In this document: one piece after another, positions 34,309 to 44,394 of the stretch
How positions within the stretch are numbered: the first letter of the stretch is position 1
How the letters are laid out: each line of letters opens with the position of its first letter
From: Xiphydria camelus
Taxonomy: Eukaryota; Arthropoda; Insecta; Hymenoptera; Xiphydriidae
DNA length: 64,000 bases
Assembly (NCBI GenBank): GCA_963678675.1
Contig: OY783199.1
Location: 19,530,909-19,594,908, forward strand
Direction: 5' to 3'
Position numbers and translations under genes: made by a program
Notes under the pieces: generated by a model
What the model saw: only the letters and a program-made list of their open reading frames with translations
Told to the model about the DNA's origin: nothing
The model's database searches: none

Positions 34309-35248
34309 GGGGAGACTGTTGTACCTTGGAACGATTATTGAACATTTTAGTTTAACTGATGATTGGGAAAATATTTAAATGGCATTTCTCCTGCTGAATC
34401 GATAAAAGATATCTATTCAGGTACCTACACGAGATGTAAAGGAAATTTTACAAATATTGATGCCAAGGTGTTTTCCACTACAATTTTTATTAGCTACAAA
34501 TTGTTCCAAGGTACAAGATGGTCTTGTACCATGAAACAGACATAATGTACCTTGAAATACAGATAATAACCAACTAAAAAATAAACAAAGTAAAAGTTCA
34601 GATTATTTAACAATATGAATTGTATCAGATATCATAAATTAACAAAAACACTTGTAAAGAAGAACAAAACATTTGAGAAAAAGCAACTTAGAGTTCAACT
34701 ATGCTTCTTTTCTTTTTGGTGATGAAAAACTCAAAATATGATTGACAGGATTGATAGGATCTCTTTTTTTTATCTTCTTTACTACGCGGCATAATTGGAA
34801 AAATTCTAAAATCAAAAATTAACGTTCTTTATTAATGTTCCAAGGTACAAGATGTGCCGATGTTTCAAGGTACAAAAGGGTGCATCATTACTAAAAAGGA
34901 CTGCCTAGACGCCGAAGCTAAGTTTACAAAGAAAAATAATACTGTATTATTTTTTACTCACCATTGAACACTATTACACACACAAATTGTTTAATAGTTT
35001 TAAAGTGACCAGTTCTCAAATTATCTGCACACGAATACGATGCTAATTATATTGTACTTTTTGTGGCGAAAAAACTTATTTTTATTTCATAACCTCAAAA
35101 TACGTCTGTGATGTGTGAAACATGAATGCACTACTGAAGGCCAAGCAAGTGAAGATTATACCCGAATTTTGAGTTGATAGATGGCAATATTTGTCATAAA
35201 TACAAATCGTTTCAAGGTCCACTATCCTCAAGGTACAACAGTCTCCCC
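34309..35248. mobile_element. 940-bp GGGGAGACTGTTGTACC-TIR element
   Basis: GGGGAGACTGTTGTACCTTG and its exact complement CAAGGTACAACAGTCTCCCC form the termini, with TA on both sides. The string TTCCAAGGTACAAGATG recurs inside (about 34503 and 34836), a kind of subterminal repeat. No intact transposase frame is present. The TA target and TIR style suggest a non-autonomous Tc1/mariner-pogo element. Confidence 0.8.
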
Positions 35249-37168
35249 TATATTCATATTTCTTAAATTGTATTGAAAATGAGAATTTCGATCGTTCATA
35301 TTTCTAGGTTCCTCTCCAGTGAAATAATACGATTAATCGAAATGCTACGTGAAATTTGGACGGAAGGTTTGTTTTGTGACGTAAGCATCCGCTAAGAAAG
35401 AATTTTACGAAATTCTTCCCCTCTGAGGTGGTAGAATAAGAGACGTAAGTTTATACGAAAATCCGTCATTTCTGAAGTTAAAACCATGGAAATTCGTATT
35501 TAGCCTTTCAGTTAGAAATGAAGAAAGACGTGTTTCAGAATTTTTGGAAATGTATCCCTTATGTGTGGGGGTTGAATAGGGGATGAAATTTTGCATGGGA
35601 ATTTCTATAATATTTATTTCGAGATCCACGCAGATGAAGTCGCAGGCTGAAAGTTAGTCTCTCTGTCATAATATTGCTTCTTAGTATACGTTACGATATC
35701 TACGCATAAATATTCATTAAATCCGAACGAAAATTGCGCGAACTGAGAGAAATATCACGAATCGAGCCGAATTAAATTACTCCAATCGAATGAGATATTC
35801 GCTTGGACGAATCGACTTCGTATCCTTGAAACCTCGGATAAAAAACAAAGTCCCTCCGAATCGACCTCGTTCCTCCCGGTGTATATTTTTCAGCGACCGC
35901 GGCGGCAGTGGATCGATGGATCGAACCCCGCCGTCGGCGTCGCGGGCAGCCTCGCGCTCCCGCGCGCGGAACCGCAACCGCGCCGATACCGACGCGTCGC
36001 GCGAACCTCCCACACTACACGGAGAAACACCCTCCCGCGCGCTCGTACACACGCGCGCAAAGAAGAAGTGGATAGCCTGGCCCTGACACTCGGAAGCACC
36101 ATCAGTTATACAGAGATTGCCGACTGGGCGACCACCACCGAGAGGGGGTGGATTTTCAAATCTAGCCATAAAGGATCCATTCTGGCTCGGCTCAATGGCC
36201 GCTCGTGACACCGCGAAGCGCGACCCCCGCGCGAGCGATCGCCCGCGCGTTATCCGTGCGCCACCCCCCCTCCCCCCCACACGCGCGTTTAACCCGCGTG
36301 CCACCGCTATACGGGTCCCCATTATGCTCGCCGAATTCAATTATTACGCAGGTACGTCCGGTGAGAAGGGCGTACTTTCGCGCCACCCCGTAGATAAATA
36401 GGACGACTTATCGGCGAGGCCGAAGCGGCGGCAGAGGGACAGGGGGTGGGCGAAGCCTCGTTCACCACCCTGAGAGTCCTCGCGCGCCCGCGCGGTTATT
36501 ACGAAACGGATATGAGGGCATCGCGCGACGCGTGTACTGGTGTGAGCGCCGGTGCGATAACCAGCTTCCATCCCCCGCGCGCCCGGGGAGAGGCTACGGT
36601 TTTCCTGAGACAGGACGTGCTCTCTCGCGCGAGCACCCTTATCAATCTCGCCGCTATACGTATACGGGCGTACACGAATCGTGGGTATATGCGCGGATTA
36701 GGCTACCGAAAGCGCGAATGCTCCGCCGCTTGATGGTATTTCCGGGGCGTATCGTATGTCGGACGCGTTAGTCGATTTCTTCTGTTTATCGTTCGGCCAG
36801 CTACTCGGTTGGAAATTTTGCGTTGGAAGCAGTCCGGCTATTTTTGTATGTTGAAATTAACGAATTTTCTGCGTTAATTTGACATTCTTTGCGTTGATTT
36901 TAGTATATTTTGCGTTAATTTTAATACTGAAATAAACGTTGCATCAACACGAGGAATCGGTTGATTTTTACGTGCAAAAATGAGCGGACCGATTCGAACA
37001 CAATATTTCCAACTGTGTATATAAATGAAAGAGCGATAACCGAAGTCGCGATTGATTTCTTCGGGTTGATAAGGCGGAAATATCGCAGAGGAATGTTCGC
37101 GTATCGTCTTTCGATATGGAAATACGTCACCCGAGGTATTTCAGGTGTAGAGATAAAAGTAGTACGTA
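35249..37168. other. Intergenic, CG-rich centre
   Basis: A GC-rich, CG-dense block at about 35870-36760 has overlapping frames on both strands (up to 187 residues on minus, 35777-36340). These are R/A/G/P-rich, overlap one another, and show no domain. No gene is called. Confidence 0.4.
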
Positions 37169-37467
37169 CACGGAAAAAACTGATAACAACCAATTTTACT
37201 GTATTTATATTAAAAATAAATAAAAAAAAAGAAAAAGATTTTAAATGAAATACTCATAAAAGTTTTAGAATATTCTTACAGTGCTGGAGAACAATTTTTC
37301 CGTAGAAACTAATAAATTGTAATGTAATTGTAATTGTAAACTCTCATGATTTAATGTTTTCGAAAGAAAAATTACTATATCGTGCACTGTAAAAACATCC
37401 AAAAGCCCTCATGTGTACCTCTTTTAGTGTAAATACAGTAAAATTTACAGATATCAGTCTTTCCGTG
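37169..37467. mobile_element. CACGGAAAAAACTGATA MITE
   Basis: CACGGAAAAAACTGATA and TTTTACTGTATTTATA at the left mirror TAAATACAGTAAAATTTACA and TATCAGTCTTTCCGTG at the right; TA on both sides, 299 bp. Confidence 0.75.
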
Positions 37468-37621
37468 TACATGCACCGAGAAAAATGATGTTTCGAAACG
37501 TAGCAATCAGTCCTAGAAAGTATGGGGAAAAACTCCAAGTAAGAAATTCAGTGATATAGTTAAGAATTTGATTAAATACTAGGTATATTCTCTATAGGAC
37601 TTATATTTCTGTGGTACTCTC

Positions 37622-37851
37622 TAAGTTAAAACCCGATATGTCAAGAAAGTTGATTTTTCAGAAGACGCTTTAAACCACCGACCAATTGAATGGGCGTAGA
37701 GCGTAATCGGAATATTATTTTGTTAACCTACAAGTTGTAGGTGATTTGGAGCCATATCGGGTTTTGCCATCATATTTTTCATTGCTGACTGTACATATTG
37801 ACATTAAAAACAAAAAATTGCTTTTTTTTTGACATATCGGGTTTTGACTTA
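37622..37851. mobile_element. AAAACCCGATATGTCAA-TIR element
   Basis: TAAGTTAAAACCCGATATGTC at the left and GACATATCGGGTTTTGACTTA at the right are inverted repeats of about 23 bp. An extra CATATCGGGTTTTG lies near 37752. 230 bp, no frame. Confidence 0.7.
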
Positions 37852-37939
37852 TTACCACAGATTTATGGCTCACAGAAGTAAATTTTATACAGTATAGTAT
37901 TTAACCGAATTAAAAACTGCACTATCACTAGATTTGTTA

Positions 37940-38185
37940 CACTGAAAAAAATATCTTAATCAATCTAACCAAAATTCTAAAGAATGTGACCAAATCGTTT
38001 AGTGAAATATGGATCCTCTCCATTTGTTTGATTAAATTGATCACTTATTGGTTAAAACAACTAAACGTTTGGTTAAAATAACTAAATATTTGATTCAACT
38101 GACCAATATTTTAGTTACAATAACTAAGCGTGTTTAACTATTACATATGTGTTTTGTCATTTTAACCTAATTATTATTATCAGTG
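37940..38185 (+). mobile_element. fam-A MITE nested in another element
   Basis: CACTGAAAAAAATATCTTAATC to AACCTAATTATTATTATCAGTG, with ATGGATCCTCTCCATTTG and GGTTAAAATAACTAAATA inside; TA on both sides. Confidence 0.85.
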
Positions 38186-38254
38186 TAATTGGAGTTTTTT
38201 TTCCATTATCTCTAGGATTGATTGTTACATCTTGAAACATCATTTTTCTCCGTG

Positions 38255-38716
38255 TATACCGATACCCTATAAGAAATACATTTTCATCGCAGTATAGTAC
38301 CTAATCCGTGCCAGAGGGAAAAAATGCACATGCCGCACCGGAGGCGCGGATTAAAATTGAACGCGCTCGAGCTGCGGTTCGGTTCATCGAATATTTACAA
38401 GGGAAGAACGATTGATTTCTTTCGTCCCTTTTTTCTCGATTCTCGGTCGGAGAATTCTTAAGGTTAATGGAAAAGCAATCGACCCCGTACGACCGGTAGA
38501 GTCTGGAATTCCCGCATCGTTCTCCTCGTGGTGCAATTGCCAGATGCGATTGCATTGCGTACCTGCAGCCCGCGCAGCTCGTACCGTACGGAAGTCGTTA
38601 TTTCGACACGTAATTCCTTTACTTTTTTTCCACTTTCCCAGTGCGCAACGGAGACTGAAAGAATCTTCTCGAGGGCGGCTTATTTTTTTAACAGAGTAAC
38701 AAGTATTTTTTGCCGG
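38255..38716. other. Intergenic, no gene seen
   Basis: Mixed sequence leading into a (GA)n run. Short frames only, without domains. Confidence 0.4.

Positions 38717-38792
<76 letters not shown>
38717..38792. repeat. (GA)n microsatellite
   Basis: About 36 GA units, nearly uninterrupted. It creates RE-repeat open frames at 38528-38848 and 38710-38940 that should not be read as genes. Confidence 0.95.
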
Positions 38793-38793
<1 letters not shown>

Positions 38794-39487
38794 GGGATTC
38801 TCGAAATCATTTTTCAAAATGTCCACTGCCTCGGGGGCGGAGGGGTAGTCATCCCCGAGCGTAGGGTGGCAAGATGGCGGCGCACGGTAAATCGATGGAG
38901 GCTAGTCACTGCAGGCGCCCTCGCTCCCACCACCCCCTAACCACCCAAATCCAACCCCAAACCTTACCCCAGACCCCCTGGCAATCCCCTCATTTTCGAG
39001 CTTCACGCAAGCGCCTGCACCCCCGACGTGTAGTCTTAGCTCGTGCCCGCGTAATTTTCCGTCGCGTTTATGATGACTCCGGAGGGAGGAGAAAGAATTG
39101 CGACGTATTTTTTTCCGAACAAGAGAAAAAAATCGCGGAAAAAGGGAGAGAAAAAAGCCGTGCCGAGTCGAGGCAACAAGTGTGACGACTTTTTGCCCCG
39201 ATATTCATGAAATACTCCCCTCTTCGCATCGGCGTTCCGGAGAATTGGTAGCCGCGACTGTTTTCGGGCACTCGTCGCTTTTCGGAAGGAAGCCGGCCAC
39301 GGCGGCGCGAGCTAAACTGGTTCGCGATTAAATTTGTACGGCCTCGAGCAAAACCCGTCGACGGGGGTTGGCGGTCGAAAGAAGGGCGCAGCGAGGGTAA
39401 CTTTCCTGGAAGAGCTCGCAACACCCCAAGTGCTTGTAATCGTGTCGGAAAGATGCCTAATTTGTAGCTATTATTGTTGTACTACTA
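38793..39487. other. Intergenic, CG-rich
   Basis: Moderately GC-rich with overlapping frames on both strands (up to 118 residues). No domain is seen. Confidence 0.4.
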
Positions 39488-39636
39488 CACAGTAAAAAAA
39501 GTGGTGTTACTTTTTAACACCATTTCACCGGTATGGACCTATATATACCACATCTGGTGTTATTCATTCTGATGCCATTATCGTCTAATACCAACAATGG
39601 ACTATATAGGTCCACACCGCAGAATTTTTTACAGTG
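39488..39636. mobile_element. fam-G MITE
   Basis: CACAGTAAAAAAAGTGGTGTTA to GCAGAATTTTTTACAGTG with TA on both sides; 149 bp. ACACCATTTCACCGGTATGG and TGGTGTTATTCATTC match, inverted, the copy at 32543. Confidence 0.8.
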
Positions 39637-39674
39637 TATTACTTATAATATTAGTCCTTAACCCGGTGAGGGCA

Positions 39675-40138
39675 CACTGAGAAAAAAACCCTGGTCAATT
39701 TAACCGAAATCCTGAAGAGTATAACGAAACCGTTTGGTGAAATATGAATCCTCCATCTGTTTGGTTTGACTGACCATTTTCTGATTAAAATAACGACATG
39801 TAGTTACATTAATTAAACATGTATTGGGTGTATATCTTGCCTTCCGCCGTTTTCGATTCGTGGATCACTTCAAAAGATGACCAGTTTTTTCAACGCGAGA
39901 TTCGTACGTTGCCCGAAAGATAGGAGAAAGTAATGGCCAGCGATGAACAATACTTTGAATCATAAATGTATAACCAATTTCTTACAATAAAGCCGAACTT
40001 CGGAAAAACGGCGGAAGCAAAGCTGTACACCTAATAGTTAGAATGACTAAATATTCGGTTCCTCTTACTAGTATTTTGATTAGAATCACTAAACTCATTT
40101 GTCCAAAATGCATTTTGTCGTTTTAATGATTTTTCTCA
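39675..40138 (+). mobile_element. fam-A MITE interrupted by a mariner relic
   Basis: CACTGAGAAAAAAACCCTGGTC and ATCCTCCATCTGTTTGGTTTG open the copy. A 211-bp mariner-type element splits it at a TA. It resumes GTTAGAATGACTAAATATTC and closes CATTTTGTCGTTTTAATGATTTTTCTCA. Confidence 0.8.
39824..40034 (+). mobile_element. Internally deleted mariner-like element
   Basis: TTGGGTGTATATCTTGCCTT at the left and the complement AAGCAAAGCTGTACACCTAA at the right, both including the TTCCGCCGTTTT block, are TIRs of about 33 bp. They sit between duplicated TA at 39822 and 40035. The interior keeps the last part of a transposase frame: LPER, then a stop in place of a W-like codon, then EKVMASDEQYFES. That is the typical mariner C-terminus. 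Only about 200 bp remain, so it is dead but was mobilisable. Confidence 0.75.
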
Positions 40139-40364
40139 TACTGAGAAAAAAATGTAGCAGGTTTGACTAAATTAGCGGTCACGGGCGGGGAACGTAGATC
40201 TAATTACTTAGACTAATAATTTGCTAAAAATGATTATAGCTTGTTTTCGTCAAACAGTTTTTAATCATCATAACCAAGTTACAATATTTAATTTAAATAA
40301 TTTGGTCGGCGTTTCCCTGCCCGTAACCGCCAATTTAGTCAAATCTGCTATTTTTTTCTCTGTG
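40139..40364. mobile_element. CTGAGAAAAAAATG palindromic MITE
   Basis: AGCAGGTTTGACTAAATTAG, CGGTCACGGGCGGGGAACG at the left are mirrored by CGTTTCCCTGCCCGTAACCG and CAATTTAGTCAAATCTGCT at the right. The end is TTTTTTTCTCTGTG. A relative with the same plan is at 53715-53936. Confidence 0.75.
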
Positions 40365-40789
40365 CAGTGCAATCTCTTTATATGCCAGTCCCCTTAAGTA
40401 GCGGTAAATCCGTAAAGATAGAGGCCTACTGCGGGCACACACCCTGAGTAACCCCTAGAGGGTTGAATTAATTGTGAGATAATTGACATTTTTAACTTCC
40501 ATTAAGCTTGTCTTCATGAATCGCTTTCATACAGCTTTGCTTATTCATCCACTCTGATTATCCACAAAAGAATTAGATATCCGAGTATACCGATAAATAT
40601 AAATAAATAAATAAATCGATCAATCAAAGTAAGTTCGAGAAGGAAAAAACATAATAGAACAATATCACCCGCGAGAGATTAGATCCCGATCGCGATTGCA
40701 ACATTCGACAAGTACTTATCGTTGCGATTGCGACTACCGGTCGAGTTAATTAATTTCTCATCTGACGATTTTGCGATAGTTCGCCACTT
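40365..40789. other. Upstream region of lipase gene 1
   Basis: Non-coding spacer ending at the TATA box of the first lipase gene. It includes a small AAAT repeat (TAAATAAATAAATAAATCG near 40600). No other feature is recognised. Confidence 0.5.
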
Positions 40790-40823
40790 TATAAAGTGGA
40801 AACCCCGACTTCTTGCGACAGTC
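40790..40823 (+). promoter_or_regulatory. Core promoter, lipase gene 1
   Basis: TATAAAG at 40790-40796 is followed 30 bp later by an initiator-like CAGTC whose A is at 40820, the expected geometry for an insect TATA-Inr promoter. The start codon follows 15 nt after the inferred start site. The equivalent layout before gene 2 (44293/44324) supports it. Confidence 0.75.
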
Positions 40824-40834
40824 CTAATTGAAAC

Positions 40835-40886
40835 ATGAAGGTAATCCTCCTCCTAGCCGGATTTCTGTTGGTGTCCGTAGTAACCG
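40835..40886 (+). CDS. Lipase gene 1, exon 1 (signal peptide)
   Basis: Start codon at 40835, chosen as the only ATG between the TATA/Inr and the donor. It encodes 17 residues plus the first base of codon 18. The donor GTATGT follows at 40887. Confidence 0.85.
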
Positions 40887-43194
40887 GTATGTATTTGCGT
40901 TTACGGAGATACACCGAGAAAATAGTTTATTTATAGTTAATAAATATTTGTTTGAATATGGTGAAATAAACATTTTATTGAATCAAGTTAATATTCGATA
41001 ACAATTGCGATATTTAATTGCGGAATAAATATCAAATTAATATGAAAGATCAAATTTATGTAAATAAATAACTACTTGTGACCCCGCAAGTAATTATCAG
41101 TAGATCCAACTAATTCTTTTTCTCTGCGTGACAAAATATTTATATCGCCGTATTTCAAATTACATTTATTAACTATTAATAAATTGTTTCTCGATGTAAA
41201 AATGAAGGAAGGCTAATAATGATTTTACGAATGAGTTCGAAGATCGGCATGAAAATACCGCGACAACATTTTCGAATAAAAAATTATTTGGATTGCAGTC
41301 GAATCGCGTTCGACGCTGTTACAGCCGGAGTACATCGACGAAGACGACGACGACGTGTACGACGATGACGACGATTTTGCTTCTTACGACTTCGTGTCGG
41401 ACGCGGACGGAATCTGGTTCTTGAACGACGAGGGCGAATTGGTTCAGGTTAACCTGGAGGAGGACGATCCCAGCGAGTCGCTCGAAGAGACAAGGAGCGC
41501 GATCCACGAACGCGTCTTTTTCTACCTCTACACCGTAGACAACCCTAACGACCATCAAGAACTCTTCGTTAACGATGAACAAGCTTTGGCCAACAGCAAC
41601 TTTAATGCCAGTAAACCAACCGTCTTCCTGATTCACGGATGGATCAATTCCCACAAGAGTGCCGCCTGCACCAAACCTCGAAATGGTTGGATAACAATTT
41701 CAAGGAGCGAAAAATAACAGTGTGACCAATCGATCGAACTAAACAGACGATTTTGCGCATTTGCAGCGTACCTGAAAAACTACGACTACAATGTGATCGC
41801 CGTCGATTGGAGCAAAATTTCCTTCAGACCCTACCTCTGGGCCAGTAACCGTGTCAAGATGATCGGTACTCGAGTGGCGCTCATGGTCGACTTCCTGGAG
41901 AAGCAGGGCATGGATCTATCACGCACCACTGTGGTTGGTCACTCTCTCGGTGCTCATATCGCAGGGCTGACCGGTTACTATGCGACCAATACCGTTGCAC
42001 GTATTGTGGGTGAGTTGAGAAAATGATCTCGCGATCTTGGAAAATTCGTTTATGGTGAATAGGTAATTATTTACATTAAAGAGAAATTAATTTGGGGCGG
42101 ACGAAGTGTCCGCTTTGAGCTCGCCTTCGAATTGAAGGATTAATATCTTTTATTCCTGGATCGAAAAATATAAGTGTTAGGATATTTTAGTTAAAATGTT
42201 GTGATAATTTCTCACCTACATTATATTGATTTTATATTTCTTATACAACATTGTGAGAATCATCGTAAAAATTCAACTGAAGGGTTCTAACACTTGTATC
42301 TATCGATTTACCGAACTCGATCAAAATCGTTCTGATAATTCTATTGTATTGTCGGTAAAAACCTTTATAAGTAACACGTGACGTCTCTTTAAATTTTATA
42401 TAATTCCTCTCAGAATATCTTGAATATCCCTGAAGAGAAACGGGTGTCCCCAAGCCTTTTCTCTCCTAGGTACTTACGTCAAAAATTTGTATTTTCATGC
42501 CTCCGAGATAACAAATAGAAGCTACTTCTTGCGAAAATGTCCAAAAAAAATCGCATACATGTGCACACTCTGTTTTGTCAATTTTTAAAGGCTCTACGGC
42601 TTTAAAAATGCTCGCTCATGAGTAAATCTCGAGTTTTCAATTTCTTTTTGGACACAGCTGTACGCATAAAAACACGAACTTTTGACTACAAGTAGTAGAG
42701 AAAATAGGATTTGTGGCATGGGTATAATAGTCCTTATTTTTGACTACACTAATATATCGGTCACACGCATTTCCTTCCCTACAGGAATGGACCCTGCTCT
42801 GCCCCTATTCCTGTTGGCCAAGCCCGGCTCCCGCATCTCTCAGGGAGACGGCGAATTCGTCGAGATCATTCACACCAACGGCGGACTGTTGGGTTTCAAG
42901 ACGGCCATCGGGGATGCCGATTTCTATCCAAACGGTGGATCGAGGCAACGCGGCTGCAAGATCGACTTTGGCGGCACTTGCTCGCATTCTCGCTCTTACT
43001 CTTACTTCGCCGAGTCCCTCGCCAATCCCAAGAATTTCTACGGCAACTCCTGCAGAAGCTACATCTGGTATCGCATGGGACTTTGCAATGGTGGTAGTAC
43101 CGCTGTTATGGGAGGCATCGACCTGGACACCTCCGCCAGTGGTTCTTACTACTTGAGGACCAACAAGAAGTCTCCTTTCGCGAGGGGACATTAG
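40835..43194 (+). CDS. Pancreatic-lipase/phospholipase A1-like, gene 1
   Basis: Secreted alpha/beta-hydrolase of the pancreatic lipase family; members hydrolyse acyl esters of glycerides or phospholipids. Four exons: 40835-40886, 41299-41685, 41767-42009, 42785-43194, all introns phase 1, giving 363 aa. Residues 1-18 are a signal peptide (MKVILLLAGFLLVSVVT). Residues 28-44 form an acidic stretch (EDDDDVYDDDDD) that may be a propeptide. The conserved HGW block lies near residue 130. The nucleophile elbow is GHSLGAH with Ser206, the acid is in GMDP (Asp230), and the His is in CSHSR (His295). Spacing fits phospholipase A1 enzymes. IGDADFYPNGG follows the short lid region. The intron-2 donor GTTGGA is weak but restores the frame to the family alignment. 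Whether the substrate is phospholipid or triglyceride cannot be told from sequence. Confidence 0.9.
40912..41197. mobile_element. fam-D MITE in intron 1, with fam-E piece
   Basis: CACCGAGAAAATAGTTTATTT to ATTAATAAATTGTTTCTCGATG is the fam-D frame. A truncated fam-E segment (CCCCGCAAGTAATTATCAGT to TTTTTCTCTGCGTG, about 41055-41129) sits inside it. It fills most of intron 1. Confidence 0.7.
41299..41685 (+). CDS. Lipase gene 1, exon 2
   Basis: Acceptor TTGCAG at 41293-41298. It encodes the acidic region and the N-terminal hydrolase strands up to IHGW. The phase-1 end (AATG, then GTTGGA) joins to CG of exon 3 to make an Ala codon. Confidence 0.85.
41767..42009 (+). CDS. Lipase gene 1, exon 3 (nucleophile Ser)
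   Basis: 243 nt, acceptor TTTGCAG. Carries YDYNVIAVDW and GHSLGAH (Ser206). The donor is GTGAGT at 42010. Confidence 0.9.
42010..42784 (+). other. Lipase gene 1, intron 3
   Basis: Phase-1 intron of 775 nt. It contains an imperfect inverted repeat, with ATAAGTGTTAGGATATTTTA near 42169 pairing with the region near 42275-42300. No other gene is seen. Confidence 0.6.
42785..43194 (+). CDS. Lipase gene 1, exon 4 (Asp and His)
   Basis: Acceptor CCTACAG. Carries GMDPALPLF (Asp230), IGDADFYPNGG and CSHSR (His295), with a stop TAG at 43192-43194. Cysteines flanking the His region are retained. Confidence 0.9.
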
Positions 43195-43495
43195 GAGCCA
43201 ATGTACTTTCGTAAAAAAAAATAGAGGAAAAAGCTATATGCGGTATTTCGTTCATTGATCGCGTCGATTTATCGGCTGGTGGGGATTTAAATTCGAAAAC
43301 GATTCCGTCGAAGCTGTCGTGCGTGACTCTTAACGCAGCGAGCGATTTTAGTAACGAAATACTTAGCTTGCTGGTGAATACTTGTACAGATTTTTTATAT
43401 ACATAATATGTATGTGTTCCTGTAAATATAACCCACGTACAATCATAACTTTTCTAATATTTTGTACTTCTTGATGTTTAAGAGTAATGCGTGCA

Positions 43496-43501
43496 AATAA
43501 A
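43496..43501 (+). promoter_or_regulatory. Candidate polyA signal, lipase gene 1
   Basis: AATAAA about 300 nt after the stop codon. It is the first canonical hexamer downstream, inferred to end the 3' UTR. Confidence 0.6.
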
Positions 43502-44292
43502 TTTCATGCATGTGAGAATGAACGTGAGTCGAAGTGATATCCACTTCAACTATGATTTTCTCGTTACCTACAAGTCGTTGATAAATATTTGTAGAGAACT
43601 TTTTCTAGATCGAAATATGACTCGAGAAAATGCTATATAAGTTTCGACCAAAAGTGCACGTACAGTGCTGTCTCCCTAACTTTTCGTGCTCGGGGTTTAC
43701 AGAGTGCTTACTTTACAGAGAGAGAGAAAGAGAAAGAGCGTCTATCGCGTATAAATGCGCAGAGAAATTAGTGGGGGAAAGATTTCCCGGCGCTCATCGG
43801 TCGAACGTTCAGGGGAAGTAAAAGTTACACTGATAATAACAGCACTATATAACGAAATAATCCCGATCAAAGTACAAATGCTCATTGATGAATACTAAAG
43901 TTGCAAAGTGATAAAGTTAGGGAGATAGCACTGTATATAGCGACATAATTCCGATCGAAGTAGAAAATGCCTGCTCGTTGATGAATAGTATAAACAACAA
44001 GTCTCCATTTGTACTTGAGATATATAAAGAAAGAGAGTATTAATTCGTTCCTCTGAGTAATCATTATTATTCGCATGACGACTTATCATGATCAATGCAC
44101 CTTCCCTGTCCGGAGCAAAACACATTGTATTATACATAATAGAACGTAGACGTGATGATAACGATACGCTCGGATGTGACTTTATTGATGGATTTGCAGG
44201 TCGTGATTTCACCCCCTTTCGTCGTACGCCTCTCGCCATCGTCTCCGACGCGTCTCCGATAATGATCATGACTTTCAGATAATTAATCACTT
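43502..44292. other. Spacer between lipase genes 1 and 2
   Basis: Contains a diverged tandem duplication. CACTATATAACGAAATAATC plus GATCAAAGTACAAATGC (43843-43900) is followed by CACTGTATATAGCGACATAA plus GATCGAAGTAGAAAATGC (43929-43992). GTGCTGTCTCCCTAACTTT near 43664 appears inverted near 43914. No exon is seen. Confidence 0.55.
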
Positions 44293-44327
44293 TATAAGCG
44301 ACGTACTTCATTGTCCATTCTGCAGTC
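44293..44327 (+). promoter_or_regulatory. Core promoter, lipase gene 2
   Basis: TATAAG at 44293-44298 and a GCAGTC initiator with its A at 44324, 31 bp apart. The ATG is 22 nt further at 44346. The arrangement matches gene 1, evidence that the promoter was duplicated with the gene. Confidence 0.75.
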
Positions 44328-44345
44328 TTTGAGTGGATAACAAAC

Positions 44346-44394
44346 ATGGAGATCTTTGTATTGCTTGGTTTTTCGCTGGTACTCGTTACCGTTG
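44346..44394 (+). CDS. Lipase gene 2, exon 1 (signal peptide)
   Basis: 16 residues plus one base. The donor GTAATT follows at 44395. The start was chosen as the first ATG after the initiator. Confidence 0.85.

Larger units (their letters stand above)
37474..38254. mobile_element. 60-bp TIR element holding two others
   Basis: CACCGAGAAAAATGATGTTT, AGCAATCAGTCCTAGAAAGT and AAAAACTCCAA at the left are mirrored by TTGGAGTTTTTTTTCC, TCTCTAGGATTGATTGTTAC and AAACATCATTTTTCTCCGTG at the right. The terminal repeat is about 60 bp. Inside lie the unit 37622-37851 and a fam-A copy at 37940-38185. Confidence 0.8.

Noticed and set aside
35777..36340. 187-residue minus-strand frame
   Set aside because: Three other frames are open over the same CG-rich block, so openness is compositional.
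38528..38940. Open frames with RERERE repeats
   Set aside because: They are the translation of a (GA)n microsatellite, open in several frames.
42805..43191. 128-residue minus-strand frame opposite lipase exon 4
   Set aside because: It is the shadow of the coding exon, which has family motifs on the + strand.
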